IMG/VR virus record: IMGVR_UViG_3300017940_000554
Span: 1 to 64,000 of that record
Strand: one strand, 5' to 3'
Length of the DNA stretch: 64,000 bases
Source of the DNA: a virus
In this document: one piece after another, positions 48,912-56,946 of the stretch
Layout of the letters: each line of letters starts with the position of its first letter
How positions within the stretch are numbered: position 1 is the first letter of the stretch
Program-made: the position numbers and the translations under genes
The notes under the pieces: generated by a model
Told to the model about the DNA's origin: nothing
Database searches by the model: none
What the model saw: the letters and a program-made list of their open reading frames with translations, nothing else

Positions 48912-50539
48912 TTCGTGTGCCCTTCATCGCTCATGCGCTCCGTTTCAAGGTAGCTTTCGATAAACGCTTGCGCCGCTGGAACACAGATCGCATCGCCGTA
49001 GAGGCGAAGTCGTCCCACGCGGGCGGCACACCCATGAGCCAGCGGCTGTGTGCCGGATTCAACTGGCCGGAACTTTCCATCGCGGCATCCGATCCAGTCA
49101 GCACCTCTCCAGAAGCCGTTAAGCGGACCGGGCCGCTCAATTGCGCTACGTTCTCTAGCGCCGCCTGTGCTTTCGTTCCATCCGGCTTGCGCTGGCTCAT
49201 CGTCACTGCATCCGATTGCACCCTGCCACCATTCGGGCAATTCGGCGTCGGCCACGCCGCCAGTTGCGTAAACTTTGTCAGGTCGCTTCCTGTGCAGTTC
49301 TCCGTTTGGATATTCCCGCATTTCGGGTCCGTCTGCCTTGGCGTCGGCCAACTCGCTAATTCCACCGTCTTGCGGCTGCTGTCGTTGTTCCCCGCTTCGT
49401 TGTTCCCGTTCTGTGCAGGGGTTCCCGCCATCGGCGTCGGCCAGCCCGCCAGATGTTTCGCTTGATTGGCTAACTGATCCATGTGCATTCGCCCCGTACC
49501 CGTCTCCGTTACATGAAGATGGCTGTTCGCGCCCTTCCAATCCCGTTCCGCTGGTGTCGCCCACGCCGCCAAGGACGCCTGAATCGCCAGATCCTGACCA
49601 TAGCCCTCGCGCAGTCGCGCCTTCCCCGCTGTCTGGTCTGTGTCGTGCGGTGCCGGTCCTGTCGGTGTCGCCCACGCCGCCAAATTCGCTTGACTGTGCA
49701 GCGTGTCCGCTTGCCCCCGATGTGCTCCCGCACATTCCGAGTCCTCGCTGCGTGGCGTGCTCCAGCTCGCCAGCATCGCGTAGTCGTTCAGGTTCGAGGA
49801 TTGTGCGATCCCACTTGGTCTCTTCGAAACGAGCGCACGTTTCGCTTGTCCGCCGCCGGTCATATCGCTCACTTGCGGACTCGGCCAGCCGGTCAGTGTC
49901 GCCGCATTGCTCAGGTCGTGCGGAAAGGAATGGTTGTCTGCTTCTGTATTGCCCCGCAGCTTGTCGTCGTGTGTCTGCGGCGTCGGCCACGCACTCAGCG
50001 GCGAAGCCGCCATTAGCCCCACCGCAGGTGGCGCAGGTGGCGGTGAAGTAGAGGCGTTGACGGATGTGCGGAGCGCCGACGCTGCACGCTCCAAGTACCG
50101 CCTTCCCAACGGCGTACTCTTGTGCTTCCAGGTCAGTTTGAACAAGGTCGAGCCAGCCATGTCCAATCGCGGCACTAACCTGCTCTCCAAAGATTGTTGT
50201 AGGGTGACACTGGCGGATGAGTCGTGCCCAAGCAGGCCAGAGGTGACGAGGGTCTGCAAACCCTTCGCCTTTGCCCGCTGCGCTGAAGCTCGGGCAGGGG
50301 CAACTTCCGGTCCACACTGCCCGGTTGTCGTGCCATCCGGCTTGGCGCAGGGCGAGGCTCCAGAATCCGCCTCCGGCAAAGAAGTGGCATTGGGTATATC
50401 CCACAAGGTCATTTGGCTCGACATCGACAATGCTCCGTTCATCCACATCTCCCGGTGCAATTGCATTGGCCCGAATTGCTTCTCGCAGAATCTCTGCTTT
50501 CAGCGTGTCGATCTCGTTGTAATAAGCAGCCACCCGCAT
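48908..50539 (-). CDS. C5-cytosine DNA methyltransferase, phage type with degenerate middle, 543 aa
   Basis: Start at ATG 50539 (MRVAAYYNEIDTLKAEILREAI). Motif I CHFFAGGGFWSLALRQAGW and motif IV SCPCPSFSAAGKGEGFADPRHLWP (Cys of PCxxFS) are intact. QRLYFTATCATCGG follows. The C-terminus has PGPLNGFWRGADWIGCRDGKFRPVESGTQPLAHGCAARVGRLRLYGDAI, the target-binding end seen in this phage family. The middle (~220-440) is low-complexity and is also read in another frame by the next gene entry. Function: DNA protection. Confidence 0.8.
   Translation of the reverse strand: MRVAAYYNEIDTLKAEILREAIRANAIAPGDVDERSIVDVEPNDLVGYTQCHFFAGGGFWSLALRQAGWHDNRAVWTGSCPCPSFSAAGKGEGFADPRHLWPAWARLIRQCHPTTIFGEQVSAAIGHGWLDLVQTDLEAQEYAVGKAVLGACSVGAPHIRQRLYFTATCATCGGANGGFAAECVADAADTRRQAAGQYRSRQPFLSARPEQCGDTDRLAESASERYDRRRTSETCARFEETKWDRTILEPERLRDAGELEHATQRGLGMCGSTSGASGHAAQSSEFGGVGDTDRTGTARHRPDSGEGATARGLWSGSGDSGVLGGVGDTSGTGLEGREQPSSCNGDGYGANAHGSVSQSSETSGGLADADGGNPCTEREQRSGEQRQQPQDGGISELADAKADGPEMREYPNGELHRKRPDKVYATGGVADAELPEWWQGAIGCSDDEPAQAGWNESTGGARERSAIERPGPLNGFWRGADWIGCRDGKFRPVESGTQPLAHGCAARVGRLRLYGDAICVPAAQAFIESYLETERMSDEGHTK
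48931..50424 (-). CDS. Overlapping-frame WPTP-repeat protein, ~497 aa, nested in the methyltransferase gene
   Basis: An open frame of 1.5 kb runs in a second reading frame of the same strand. It has a coherent sequence: repeated LAAWPTP, LASWSTPR, AGWPTPM and ASWPTPR phrases at roughly 25-60-residue steps. Its end, HSRWLMGVPPAWDDFASTAMRSVFQRRKRL, resembles conserved phage proteins. I place the start at ATG 50424 (MSSQMTLWDIPNATS), but earlier ATGs exist. Long overlap without stops in two frames is unlikely by chance. Function unknown. Confidence 0.65.
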   Translation of the reverse strand: MSSQMTLWDIPNATSLPEADSGASPCAKPDGTTTGQCGPEVAPARASAQRAKAKGLQTLVTSGLLGHDSSASVTLQQSLESRLVPRLDMAGSTLFKLTWKHKSTPLGRRYLERAASALRTSVNASTSPPPAPPAVGLMAASPLSAWPTPQTHDDKLRGNTEADNHSFPHDLSNAATLTGWPSPQVSDMTGGGQAKRALVSKRPSGIAQSSNLNDYAMLASWSTPRSEDSECAGAHRGQADTLHSQANLAAWATPTGPAPHDTDQTAGKARLREGYGQDLAIQASLAAWATPAERDWKGANSHLHVTETGTGRMHMDQLANQAKHLAGWPTPMAGTPAQNGNNEAGNNDSSRKTVELASWPTPRQTDPKCGNIQTENCTGSDLTKFTQLAAWPTPNCPNGGRVQSDAVTMSQRKPDGTKAQAALENVAQLSGPVRLTASGEVLTGSDAAMESSGQLNPAHSRWLMGVPPAWDDFASTAMRSVFQRRKRLSKATLKRSA

Positions 50540-50554
50540 AGCCTCAGCCTCAGT

Positions 50555-50591
50555 GTTGCATTTGTTCAATGCACTGCAACTCCGTCGCGAA
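50555..50591 (-). repeat. Solo CRISPR-like repeat at the start of the methyltransferase region
   Basis: GTTGCATTTGTTCAATGCACTG matches the array repeat, with both stem positions changed so that TGCATT still pairs with AATGCA. The other half is diverged. No spacer or partner repeat is next to it. Confidence 0.6.
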
Positions 50592-50656
50592 AAGAGCGTA
50601 ACGGGTCATCAGCCACAATAAAAATCTGTAGCTCAAGGCACGCTGCTAGAAGTGAG

Positions 50657-50869
50657 TTATGCCGCTCTTTCGGCCACCTTGGTCGCCAACCAGTTTTCAA
50701 TATCGCTGGTCAGCCACCCGGTGGCGCGCTGGCTCAATTTGACGGGCAGGGGAAAGGAGCCTGCTTTTTGGAGGGTGTAGATGGTGCTGGCACTCAGGCC
50801 CACCATGGCCAGAACCTGTTTTTTGCGCAGAATCATGGGCCGCTCGTGTAACTCAATTTTTTTCTTCAT
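50657..50869 (-). CDS. AlpA-like excisionase/regulator, 70 aa
   Basis: MKKKIELHERPMILRKKQVLAMVGLSASTIYTLQKAGSFPLPVKL is a HTH_17/AlpA-type winged helix, and GWLTSDIENWLATK completes it. Such proteins regulate integrases and act as excision factors. It lies between the integrase block and the methyltransferase region, with its own promoter at 50899-50926. Confidence 0.75.
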   Translation of the reverse strand: MKKKIELHERPMILRKKQVLAMVGLSASTIYTLQKAGSFPLPVKLSQRATGWLTSDIENWLATKVAERAA

Positions 50870-50898
50870 TGGGATAACCCCAGAAAGAATCTAGGTCG

Positions 50899-50926
50899 AT
50901 TATTCACGCTTTTTAAGGGTTTGCAA
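50899..50926 (-). promoter_or_regulatory. Promoter for the AlpA-like gene
   Basis: On the minus strand TTGCAA (50921-50926), 16-base spacer, AATAAT (50899-50904). TSS should lie about 25 bases before the gene start. Confidence 0.6.
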
Positions 50927-50990
50927 TTGCGATTTAAGAAACAAGAACTATTGGTAGAGCTACGGTTTAAATGAACAAAAACGGCGAATA

Positions 50991-51039
50991 AAAAACAGCC
51001 GGTCAAGAGATTTTCTTCTCACGGACCGGCTGTTTTTTT
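50991..51039. terminator. Bidirectional rho-independent terminator
   Basis: AACAGCCGGTC and GACCGGCTGTT form a long stem. TTTTTTT follows on the plus strand and a matching A-run on the left side acts for the minus strand. It ends integrase transcription and insulates the AlpA-like gene. Confidence 0.85.
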
Positions 51040-51062
51040 GAACGATGCAAGAAAAAATGCCT

Positions 51063-52319
51063 TCACGCAACGAGGCGTATCCTGGACGAAATGCTGTTAC
51101 GCATTTCGTCCAGGGCATCCGCCCACGCTTGCATCATTTCTGCCCGTTGATCCAGATACTGGGCGTAGTTATAAGCGCGTTCCGTGGCATTTCCGTTCAA
51201 GTGGGCTAGTTGTGTTTCCACGTATTCCCGAAGGTATCCATGTTCGCGCAACCAGGTTGAAGCGATTCCTCTCCATCCATGGCCCGTCATCCGTTTTCTG
51301 TATCCAAGCCGTTCCAGCATTTTCAAAAGCGTATTCAGCGACATGGTTTCATAACGAAGGGTCCGGATCTTCGGAAACAAGTAGGGAGTATTCCCTGTCA
51401 TTCTGTAGAGCTGTTCCAGCAGCTGGATGGATTGTTTGGCCAGGGGAACGATATGAACGGTTTTCATCTTCATGCGTTCTCCTGGGATGCGCCATTGTTT
51501 TTTCTCAAAGTCGATCTCCTCCCAACGGCCTCCGATCAGTTCTCCAGTGCGCACGAATGTCAGGCTGAGCAGTTCCATTGCCATCCGGACTAGCACATTG
51601 CCGCCGTAGTCTCTGATCTTGCCAAGCAATTCCGGCACATCTTTTATCTCCAAACGGGCAAAATTCTGGGCAGTCTTTCTGCTCAGGATGTGTTTCGGCC
51701 GGATTCCAGAAGCCGGATTCACATCGACAAGACAGCAATCGATGCCGTGTTCATAAACTTGGCTGATGTGCTGCAGTTCGCGCAGAGCAACATTGTGGAC
51801 TCCTCGCCCGTCCACTCCTTGGATCAATCGGACAATATCGGCGCGGGTAATTTTCTTGGGATGCCATTTCCCGATGACTGGAAAGATGTCGGTTTCGAAC
51901 CGGCGTTCAGAAGCGAGGGCATAGCGCGCATTTTTATCTTCTCGCCACCACGCCAGCCATTGGCGGGCGAGTGCTTCAAAGGTGAATCCGTTGTCTTTTT
52001 CTGCTTGGGATTGCAGTTCCTGTTTGGCCTTGACTTCTTTTTTGGCTTCTTTCCGAAGGGCCATTGGGTCGACGCCAGTTGCCAGGAGAGCCCGAGCCTG
52101 GGAGTGGAGAACCCGAGCGTTTGCCAGTGATATATCTGGGTACTTCCCGAGCGCCATTTCCTTTTGCTTACCTTCAAACATGTATTTCCAGCGCCACAAT
52201 TTGCCTCCCTGGGGGGTGATCAGGAGGTGCAATCCGTGCTGGTCGGTAAGGCGATACGGCTTGAGATTCGGCTTGGCTTTCTCGCATTTCAGGTTGTTCA
52301 ATTCGCTCAAAGTGCCCAT
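51063..52319 (-). CDS. int: Tyrosine integrase, P4 type, 418 aa
   Basis: ATG at 52319 (MGTLSELNNLKCEKAKPNLKPYRL); the longer in-frame start lies inside the palindrome and is rejected. The N-terminal arm-binding domain (DUF4102-like) contains LHLLITPQGGKLWRWKYMFEGKQKEMALGKYPDISLANAR. The catalytic set is visible: Arg257 (TFVRTGELIGG), His347 and Arg350 (GHGWR), His373 (AHLNG) and Tyr383 (RAYNYAQYL). It should integrate the phage into the host chromosome, often at a tRNA. Excision probably uses an AlpA-like partner. Confidence 0.9.
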   Translation of the reverse strand: MGTLSELNNLKCEKAKPNLKPYRLTDQHGLHLLITPQGGKLWRWKYMFEGKQKEMALGKYPDISLANARVLHSQARALLATGVDPMALRKEAKKEVKAKQELQSQAEKDNGFTFEALARQWLAWWREDKNARYALASERRFETDIFPVIGKWHPKKITRADIVRLIQGVDGRGVHNVALRELQHISQVYEHGIDCCLVDVNPASGIRPKHILSRKTAQNFARLEIKDVPELLGKIRDYGGNVLVRMAMELLSLTFVRTGELIGGRWEEIDFEKKQWRIPGERMKMKTVHIVPLAKQSIQLLEQLYRMTGNTPYLFPKIRTLRYETMSLNTLLKMLERLGYRKRMTGHGWRGIASTWLREHGYLREYVETQLAHLNGNATERAYNYAQYLDQRAEMMQAWADALDEMRNSISSRIRLVA

Positions 52320-52353
52320 GTTTACTGCCTTTCCTCGACTTTTTGTGTTTTTT

Positions 52354-52386
52354 AGAAATACCATGTTTTCAAAACATGGTATTTCT
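52354..52386. promoter_or_regulatory. 16-bp perfect palindrome upstream of integrase (operator or attP part)
   Basis: AGAAATACCATGTTTT, C, AAAACATGGTATTTCT. The word AAATACCAT recurs directly at about 52402, 52641 and 52650, suggesting arm-type or regulator sites for integrase. The core crossover site cannot be identified without a host junction. Confidence 0.6.
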
Positions 52387-52676
52387 TGCGATCAGCCCTA
52401 AAAATACCATAAAAAAATCGCTGTTTCGCAAAGAATCTCTTCACGCTTCGCTGTGCTTATTGAACAGGAGGCGAGCCAGAAGATTTCTGTAAGCGTTAGA
52501 TTTTATGGGAGATATATTCGGAAGAAGCGTCGAGGAACGTCGAGAATGAACGAGAATGTAGTGATTGAAAAGCTGCCCAAATTTTTTGAAAGTGCATCCG
52601 ATTTATCTTTATTATCAACTATTTACAGTTTAAATAACGAAAATACCATGAAAAATACCAGGGAGCCTAAAAACTA

Positions 52677-52713
52677 AACACGTAGGGGCCGCAATCAGCG
52701 GCCCCTACGTGTT
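52677..52713. terminator. 17-bp perfect hairpin terminator
   Basis: AAACACGTAGGGGCCGC and GCGGCCCCTACGTGTTT with a five-base loop; A-run before and T-run after make it bidirectional. It separates the int/att region from the excisionase-like gene. Confidence 0.85.
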
Positions 52714-52721
52714 TATTCCCT

Positions 52722-52964
52722 CTAGGTGGGGTCTTGGCGTTCAGCCAAAACAGCATGTCGTTCAAGCGTGCTTAGAAATGTCTGCAGTTCGGAGACACGA
52801 AAACGATGAGTGAATTTACCTGTTCTTCCCATAGGGAAAGCAATGGAAGGCAGGCGTCCTTCATGCGCCATCCGACGCACAGTCAACGACGAAAAGCCAA
52901 GATACTCAGCCGCTTCGTTGGCATTGATAAGAGGCTCAAGTGGCTGGTTCGTTCTAAATTCCAT
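52722..52964 (-). CDS. Excisionase-family HTH protein, 80 aa
   Basis: ATG at 52964 lies seven bases after GGAGGAG. The core is INANEAAEYLGFSSLTVRRMAHEGRLPSIAFPMGRTGKFTHRFRVSEL, a HTH_17/Xis-type winged helix. Probably directs excision or represses int. Palindrome copy 3 lies in its upstream region. Confidence 0.75.
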   Translation of the reverse strand: MEFRTNQPLEPLINANEAAEYLGFSSLTVRRMAHEGRLPSIAFPMGRTGKFTHRFRVSELQTFLSTLERHAVLAERQDPT

Positions 52965-53201
52965 ACACAATCTCCTCCCCTGTTTGGATCAAAACATCGA
53001 GATCTTTCTAAATTCCACAACTTAACCCTTTTTGAACCGAAATGCAACACTTCTTGACTGAGAATCACAATTTATTTCAAAAATCGTAGGAAAAAAGACA
53101 AAAACGATAAAAATATATCGAATCGATTACCGAGGAAATGGCCAATTGCACAGAAGGAAAGGCAGTCCAGAATCTGGACTGCCAGAATGAAGTTCGTTTT
53201 T
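52965..53201. promoter_or_regulatory. Upstream region of the Xis-like gene
   Basis: About 240 bases without a gene. It includes palindrome copy 3 (53161-53183), a TTGCAT-type -35 with a weak -10 (TTAAGT) nearer the gene, and AT-rich ATATATCGAATCGATT sequence at about 53112-53127. Confidence 0.45.
53161..53183. promoter_or_regulatory. AGTCCAGA-A-TCTGGACT palindrome, copy 3
   Basis: GGCAGTCCAGA, A, TCTGGACTGCC: perfect eleven-base arms, upstream of the Xis-like gene. Confidence 0.7.
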
Positions 53202-53555
53202 TCAGGCAACTTCTTCCGGGGAAGCAGGTACCGGAGCAGGTGCCTCCTCGTTTGCAGGAACGCTTGGCTTCTTGGTCCGTTCCCGTTTTTTCATTGGTGT
53301 TGCTGCCTTATAAACATAGATGGTTTTCTTGCCTTCCGGGCACGATACTCGCAGCGTGAGCTGGTTATCCTGGCTGTATTTTCGAATCGCATTGGCAGCC
53401 CGAACGGCCAACTTGTAGGAATCGAAATCCTCCACAACAACGCGCGGCAAGTGATCTGGGCCAAGGGCTGCATTCACAGCCGCATCGATCAAAGTTTTGT
53501 ATTGATCAATCAGCACCTTGCGCGGGAAAGCCGCAGTTTGATCCATCATTCGCAT
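53202..53555 (-). CDS. Hypothetical protein, 117 aa
   Basis: ATG at 53555 lies eight bases after GGAGGAG. Residues ~20-80 are alpha/beta (IDAAVNAALGPDHLPRVVVEDFDSYKLAVRAANAIRKYS); the C-terminus is Lys/Pro-rich. It precedes the RecT gene in the minus-strand order and is probably co-expressed. Unknown. Confidence 0.55.
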   Translation of the reverse strand: MRMMDQTAAFPRKVLIDQYKTLIDAAVNAALGPDHLPRVVVEDFDSYKLAVRAANAIRKYSQDNQLTLRVSCPEGKKTIYVYKAATPMKKRERTKKPSVPANEEAPAPVPASPEEVA

Positions 53556-53699
53556 TGACTTATCTCCTCCAGACCGTTTTTGATACGGAAAAATCATATC
53601 GCACTTACCACAGCGATTGGCCTTATTTCATGGAAGGCCGCAATTTTCCTGTAAAGCAGGCGAAAAAACCGTTTTCTACATTTCAAAAGCCCATTGCCG

Positions 53700-54788
53700 C
53701 TATTCCGTAAACATTTCGTCTGGTGGTTCCTGGTTGGTTTTTTGCGGCTTTTCTCCAAATTCTTTTCCGATAGTTTCAAGAACAAGTTGGAACTGGTCCT
53801 GCCGAATCAGGTAACGGTGCTGAATCTCAAATTCCCGATCAAGCAGCCCCTTGATCTGGTCTTCCGACAGATTCAGTTTGCGCTGTACATCAAACAGCAT
53901 GACTGCATCGTCAAAAGAGATGTGAATCTTCGGATCGTGGCCTGGCTGTGTCTCCCATGATTCCCGCTTGCTTTTTTTGCCGCTTTTTTTCCGCAAACTG
54001 CAATCAGCCGCATGGCCATTCAAAACGCGGCATTCCGCACAAAGATTGTCCTGTTCTGGAGGCCGCTGTGTGCCTTCATGGCCGTGTCCACGATTGGGCT
54101 CGGTTGATACATGGAGCGTGCCCAGATCCCGCTTTGTTTTCTCCTGAGCGTGGTCTACAGTCTTTTCTGGAGGCAAGAAGGCAGGTTCCTGTGTCGGCAT
54201 TTCTTCGTCCACGTAGACGCCGCCCAGCTCTTCTGGCCAGCCCCGACGCAATGCCAGAGCTTCGGCACATTTTGTCAGCTGATTGACCGGCATTTTGCCC
54301 CACATCGCATTCGGTTCGAATTTGCCGCTTTGCTTATCCTTGCGTGTCTGCACAAATTCGCGATAGCAGGCAGTTGCGCCAAATTCGTGCCACGCGCTGT
54401 CATTCTGCGAGAATTTTTTCACCCACATAGTGACGCGCAGATCCACCTTGCCACTGTCTTCTACCAGGGGAAGTTTTTCCGAAGGCATATAGACGCCCGT
54501 GCGGTTGGCAATCGAGCGATAGCCGTCGATACCCGTCTGGATGGTCATCTTCTCGACGTAGGCGTTTTTTTCTAGGTCCCAAGCTGAACGCTTCACGGCG
54601 TGAATCTGCCGCTGCAGTGGATCAAGATGGCGCACCCGCGCCACATGACAAAAGAGCGCAAATTCTTCGTCCGAGAGGCCCGTGGCCACGGTGCGTTTAA
54701 TCAGTTCAAGATTCTCCGGGCGCTCCCAATCCTGATTGAGGGTAATCGCGCCTTGAGGTTTCGCAATTGTCATTGCCGTTTCAACCAT
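53700..54788 (-). CDS. RecT/Bet-family recombination protein, 362 aa
   Basis: ATG at 54788 overlaps the nuclease stop. The N-terminal 230 residues carry the RecT/Bet pattern: FALFCHVARVRHLDPLQRQIHAVKRSAWDLEKNAYVEKMTIQTGIDGYRSIANRTGVY and WGKMPVNQLTKCAEALALRRGWPEELGGVY. A disordered linker and a small Cys-containing end follow (CAECRVLNGHAADCS). It anneals single strands after the partner nuclease resects ends. Confidence 0.85.
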   Translation of the reverse strand: MVETAMTIAKPQGAITLNQDWERPENLELIKRTVATGLSDEEFALFCHVARVRHLDPLQRQIHAVKRSAWDLEKNAYVEKMTIQTGIDGYRSIANRTGVYMPSEKLPLVEDSGKVDLRVTMWVKKFSQNDSAWHEFGATACYREFVQTRKDKQSGKFEPNAMWGKMPVNQLTKCAEALALRRGWPEELGGVYVDEEMPTQEPAFLPPEKTVDHAQEKTKRDLGTLHVSTEPNRGHGHEGTQRPPEQDNLCAECRVLNGHAADCSLRKKSGKKSKRESWETQPGHDPKIHISFDDAVMLFDVQRKLNLSEDQIKGLLDREFEIQHRYLIRQDQFQLVLETIGKEFGEKPQKTNQEPPDEMFTE

Positions 54789-55833
54789 TCGACACCTCTT
54801 TTGTAATCTGTACCAACTTCGGTTTTTTGCTGTATGGGCACAGATCGAAATATCCGCACCAACGACTTGCGCATCCCCACCAGTTTTGGTTTGCTGGCAT
54901 AAAAACACCCGTTCTCATGGCATGGATCAAATTTGTGAACCGGTTCAAAAAAACCTGCACGTCATTCATATCCCGTGTCGTCCCCGTGGGCACGTATTTC
55001 ACCATGGGTTTGGCCGCGTTTGACCGGACCAGATAATCCAGCACCATTTTGTCGGGCAATTTCCTGTCCACCACATAGGAAGCCATCGCATAGGCGGTCA
55101 ATTGTTCGGAATCGTCTGCGGTTCCCGCTTTATCGTTCCCATCCATGAACGACGGAACAGGCGATTTTGCCGATGTTTTCGTATCGCGAATCACCAGCAA
55201 TTCCTTTTCCCCATCGTGCTGGATTTCCTGAACATCCTGTTCGCCCACAAAATCAATTCCCGTGCGCGCAGCAGCATTGAGGGACCGTGCCTGGGCATGC
55301 AGCAATTTCGCGGCGGATGGATCGGGCATATTCTCGGCCGCCAGATGGAATTCTTTTGCCCGCGTGCGCAAAAAAGAATCCATGTCCACGGAAAATCTAC
55401 GCCGTGTACGCACCGCCTGAATTTTCGGTGCCGCCTCGTCATGGTGCAATCCGGACAAACAAACCGCCTTGTCTTTAGCCTCGCCCAATACTTGGTCAAG
55501 GCTTTTGCCCTCTTTTTTTTCTTCCTGGTCCAGTTCAATAGGTTCGTTTTTTTGTTCCTCATCGAATTTTGCTGCGGAAATTCCCAGCACATCTTCGCGC
55601 CGCAGCAATTCGCCCGTCTCGATTTTGTGATCAAGATCCTGGGTCACCGACTCATCCGTGGATTTGCCCACCAGCAAAAAGGCATTCGGTGGGGATTTAA
55701 TGCCCAGAATGTAGCGGAACAGAAAACGCTGACCGCAATCTGCCGCCATATTCAGCGCAGAAACGTGAATCTGCTGCCGCTGCTTGGCCTTGGGCGTAAT
55801 TGTTTCGATGGGGGGAACAATGGAATCTCTCAT
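54781..55833 (-). CDS. PD-(D/E)XK nuclease with Fe-S-type cysteines (RecB/AddB/Cas4-like), 350 aa
   Basis: N-terminal AADCGQRFLFRYI provides one Cys and a family start motif. The catalytic core shows ELLVIRDTKTSAKSP (D-x-K). C-terminal WWGCASRWCGYFDLCPYSKK provides three more Cys, the four-Cys arrangement of AddB/Cas4-type Fe-S nucleases. Coupled to RecT by overlap, so the pair is a phage recombination system. Its Cas4-like fold invites comparison with CRISPR adaptation, but no cas1/cas2 are near. Confidence 0.75.
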   Translation of the reverse strand: MRDSIVPPIETITPKAKQRQQIHVSALNMAADCGQRFLFRYILGIKSPPNAFLLVGKSTDESVTQDLDHKIETGELLRREDVLGISAAKFDEEQKNEPIELDQEEKKEGKSLDQVLGEAKDKAVCLSGLHHDEAAPKIQAVRTRRRFSVDMDSFLRTRAKEFHLAAENMPDPSAAKLLHAQARSLNAAARTGIDFVGEQDVQEIQHDGEKELLVIRDTKTSAKSPVPSFMDGNDKAGTADDSEQLTAYAMASYVVDRKLPDKMVLDYLVRSNAAKPMVKYVPTGTTRDMNDVQVFLNRFTNLIHAMRTGVFMPANQNWWGCASRWCGYFDLCPYSKKPKLVQITKEVSNG

Positions 55834-55945
55834 AAGAATCGCCTTCGCCGTTCTTGGGTAATCTGAGAGATAGTCCGAACTGATTTTTTTGTCTACGGTA
55901 AAAAATGGTGTAGACGCAAAGCTGTGTTTGTCCTATGCTGCGCGC

Positions 55946-56143
55946 ATGGAAAAGAGACCAAAGCTGGCCAAAGAGGGAAAGCTCAGCAAGGATGATCCGG
56001 AGTTTTATTCAAAGATTGCGGCGATTGCGGGGAAAAAACTGGTGCGCAAGCATGGCACAGAATATTTTTCTAAATTAGCGGCCAAGAGCCATCCTCGGGA
56101 TCACTATAACGGTGGTCGTCCGCCCAAAAAAAAGGTGGCATAA
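55946..56143 (+). CDS. Conserved small basic protein, 65 aa
   Basis: ATG at 55946 (MEKRPKLAKEGKLSKDDPEFYSKIAAIAGKKL). The phrase DPEFYSKIAAIAGKKLVRKHGTEYFSKLAAKSHPR is a conserved small protein I have seen in many phages and bacteria, without function. Its stop directly abuts CRISPR array 2. Confidence 0.6.
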   Translation: MEKRPKLAKEGKLSKDDPEFYSKIAAIAGKKLVRKHGTEYFSKLAAKSHPRDHYNGGRPPKKKVA

Positions 56144-56889
56144 AGATCTGTTTAATGCACTCAAACTGCATTGCTACATTCCATCACCCAAGCAAGTTTG
56201 AGAGATTTCAGGTTGCATCTGTTCGATGTACTTAAACTGCGTTGCTACGCGGTACTCTTGACAGAGTGGGGATTTTATGATGTTGCATCTGTTCGATGCA
56301 CTTAAACTACGTTGCTACCATGAAAAACGCAAATAGGGCTTGACAGATTTTCAGTTGCATCTGTTCGATGCACTCATACCGCATTGCTACGGCCGATGAA
56401 CTGCCCGGTCTGGTGGTGGACAAGTGTTGCATCTGCCCGATGCACTCAAACTGCATTGCTACAGTGGTCGAAGGAGATTGAAAAGCATGCGTTTTAGTTG
56501 CATCTGCCCGATGCACTCATACCGCATTGCTACCATGGCGGGGAAGCTGCGCGCTGGATCGAGCAACAGTTGCATCTGCCCGATGCACTCATACCGCATT
56601 GCTACGAGCAATGTGCAGGGATAGGATCGCCATCTTCAAGTTGCATCTGCCCGATGCACTCAAACTGCATTGCTACGAGAGCGACTCGACAGAATGCCGG
56701 CTCACGTAAGTTGCATCTGCCCGATGCACTCAAACTGCATTGCTACTTCTCTTGCGCCATGCAACGTCAACAACAATAAAGTTGCATCTGCCCGATGCAC
56801 TCAAACTGCATTGCTACGATTCACGGTTGATAGCCGTGAAGGGGACTCTGTTGTTGCATCTGCCCGATGCACTCAAACTGCGTTGAGAC
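56142..56889 (-). CRISPR. CRISPR array 2, next to the effector gene (11 repeats)
   Basis: Repeats start at 56142 (5' end eroded on the plus strand), 56212, 56282, 56354, 56426, 56497, 56569, 56640, 56710, 56781 and 56853. Spacers are 33-35 nt. These are the most uniform repeats in the window. On the minus strand each reads GTAGCAATGCAGTTTGAG, then TGCATC-GGGCA-GATGCA-AC, so the hairpin sits right before the spacer. The array is co-oriented with and downstream of the effector; only 57 bases separate them. Confidence 0.97.
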
Positions 56890-56946
56890 TGGCTTCTCCG
56901 CGAACCTCTCGCATTTTGTCGGTTGCTCCTGGTTCGCGGAAAGAGT

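Noticed and set aside
52453-52677. A 74-aa plus-strand frame between integrase and the terminator
   Set aside because: No good ribosome site, low-complexity Lys/Asn-rich sequence, and it lies over the AAATACCAT motifs of the att/int control region. It could still be a small gene, but support is too weak.
54781-55833. A true cas4 gene of the CRISPR system
   Set aside because: It overlaps recT and belongs to the recombination operon; no cas1 or cas2 is near, so phage nuclease is the simpler reading.
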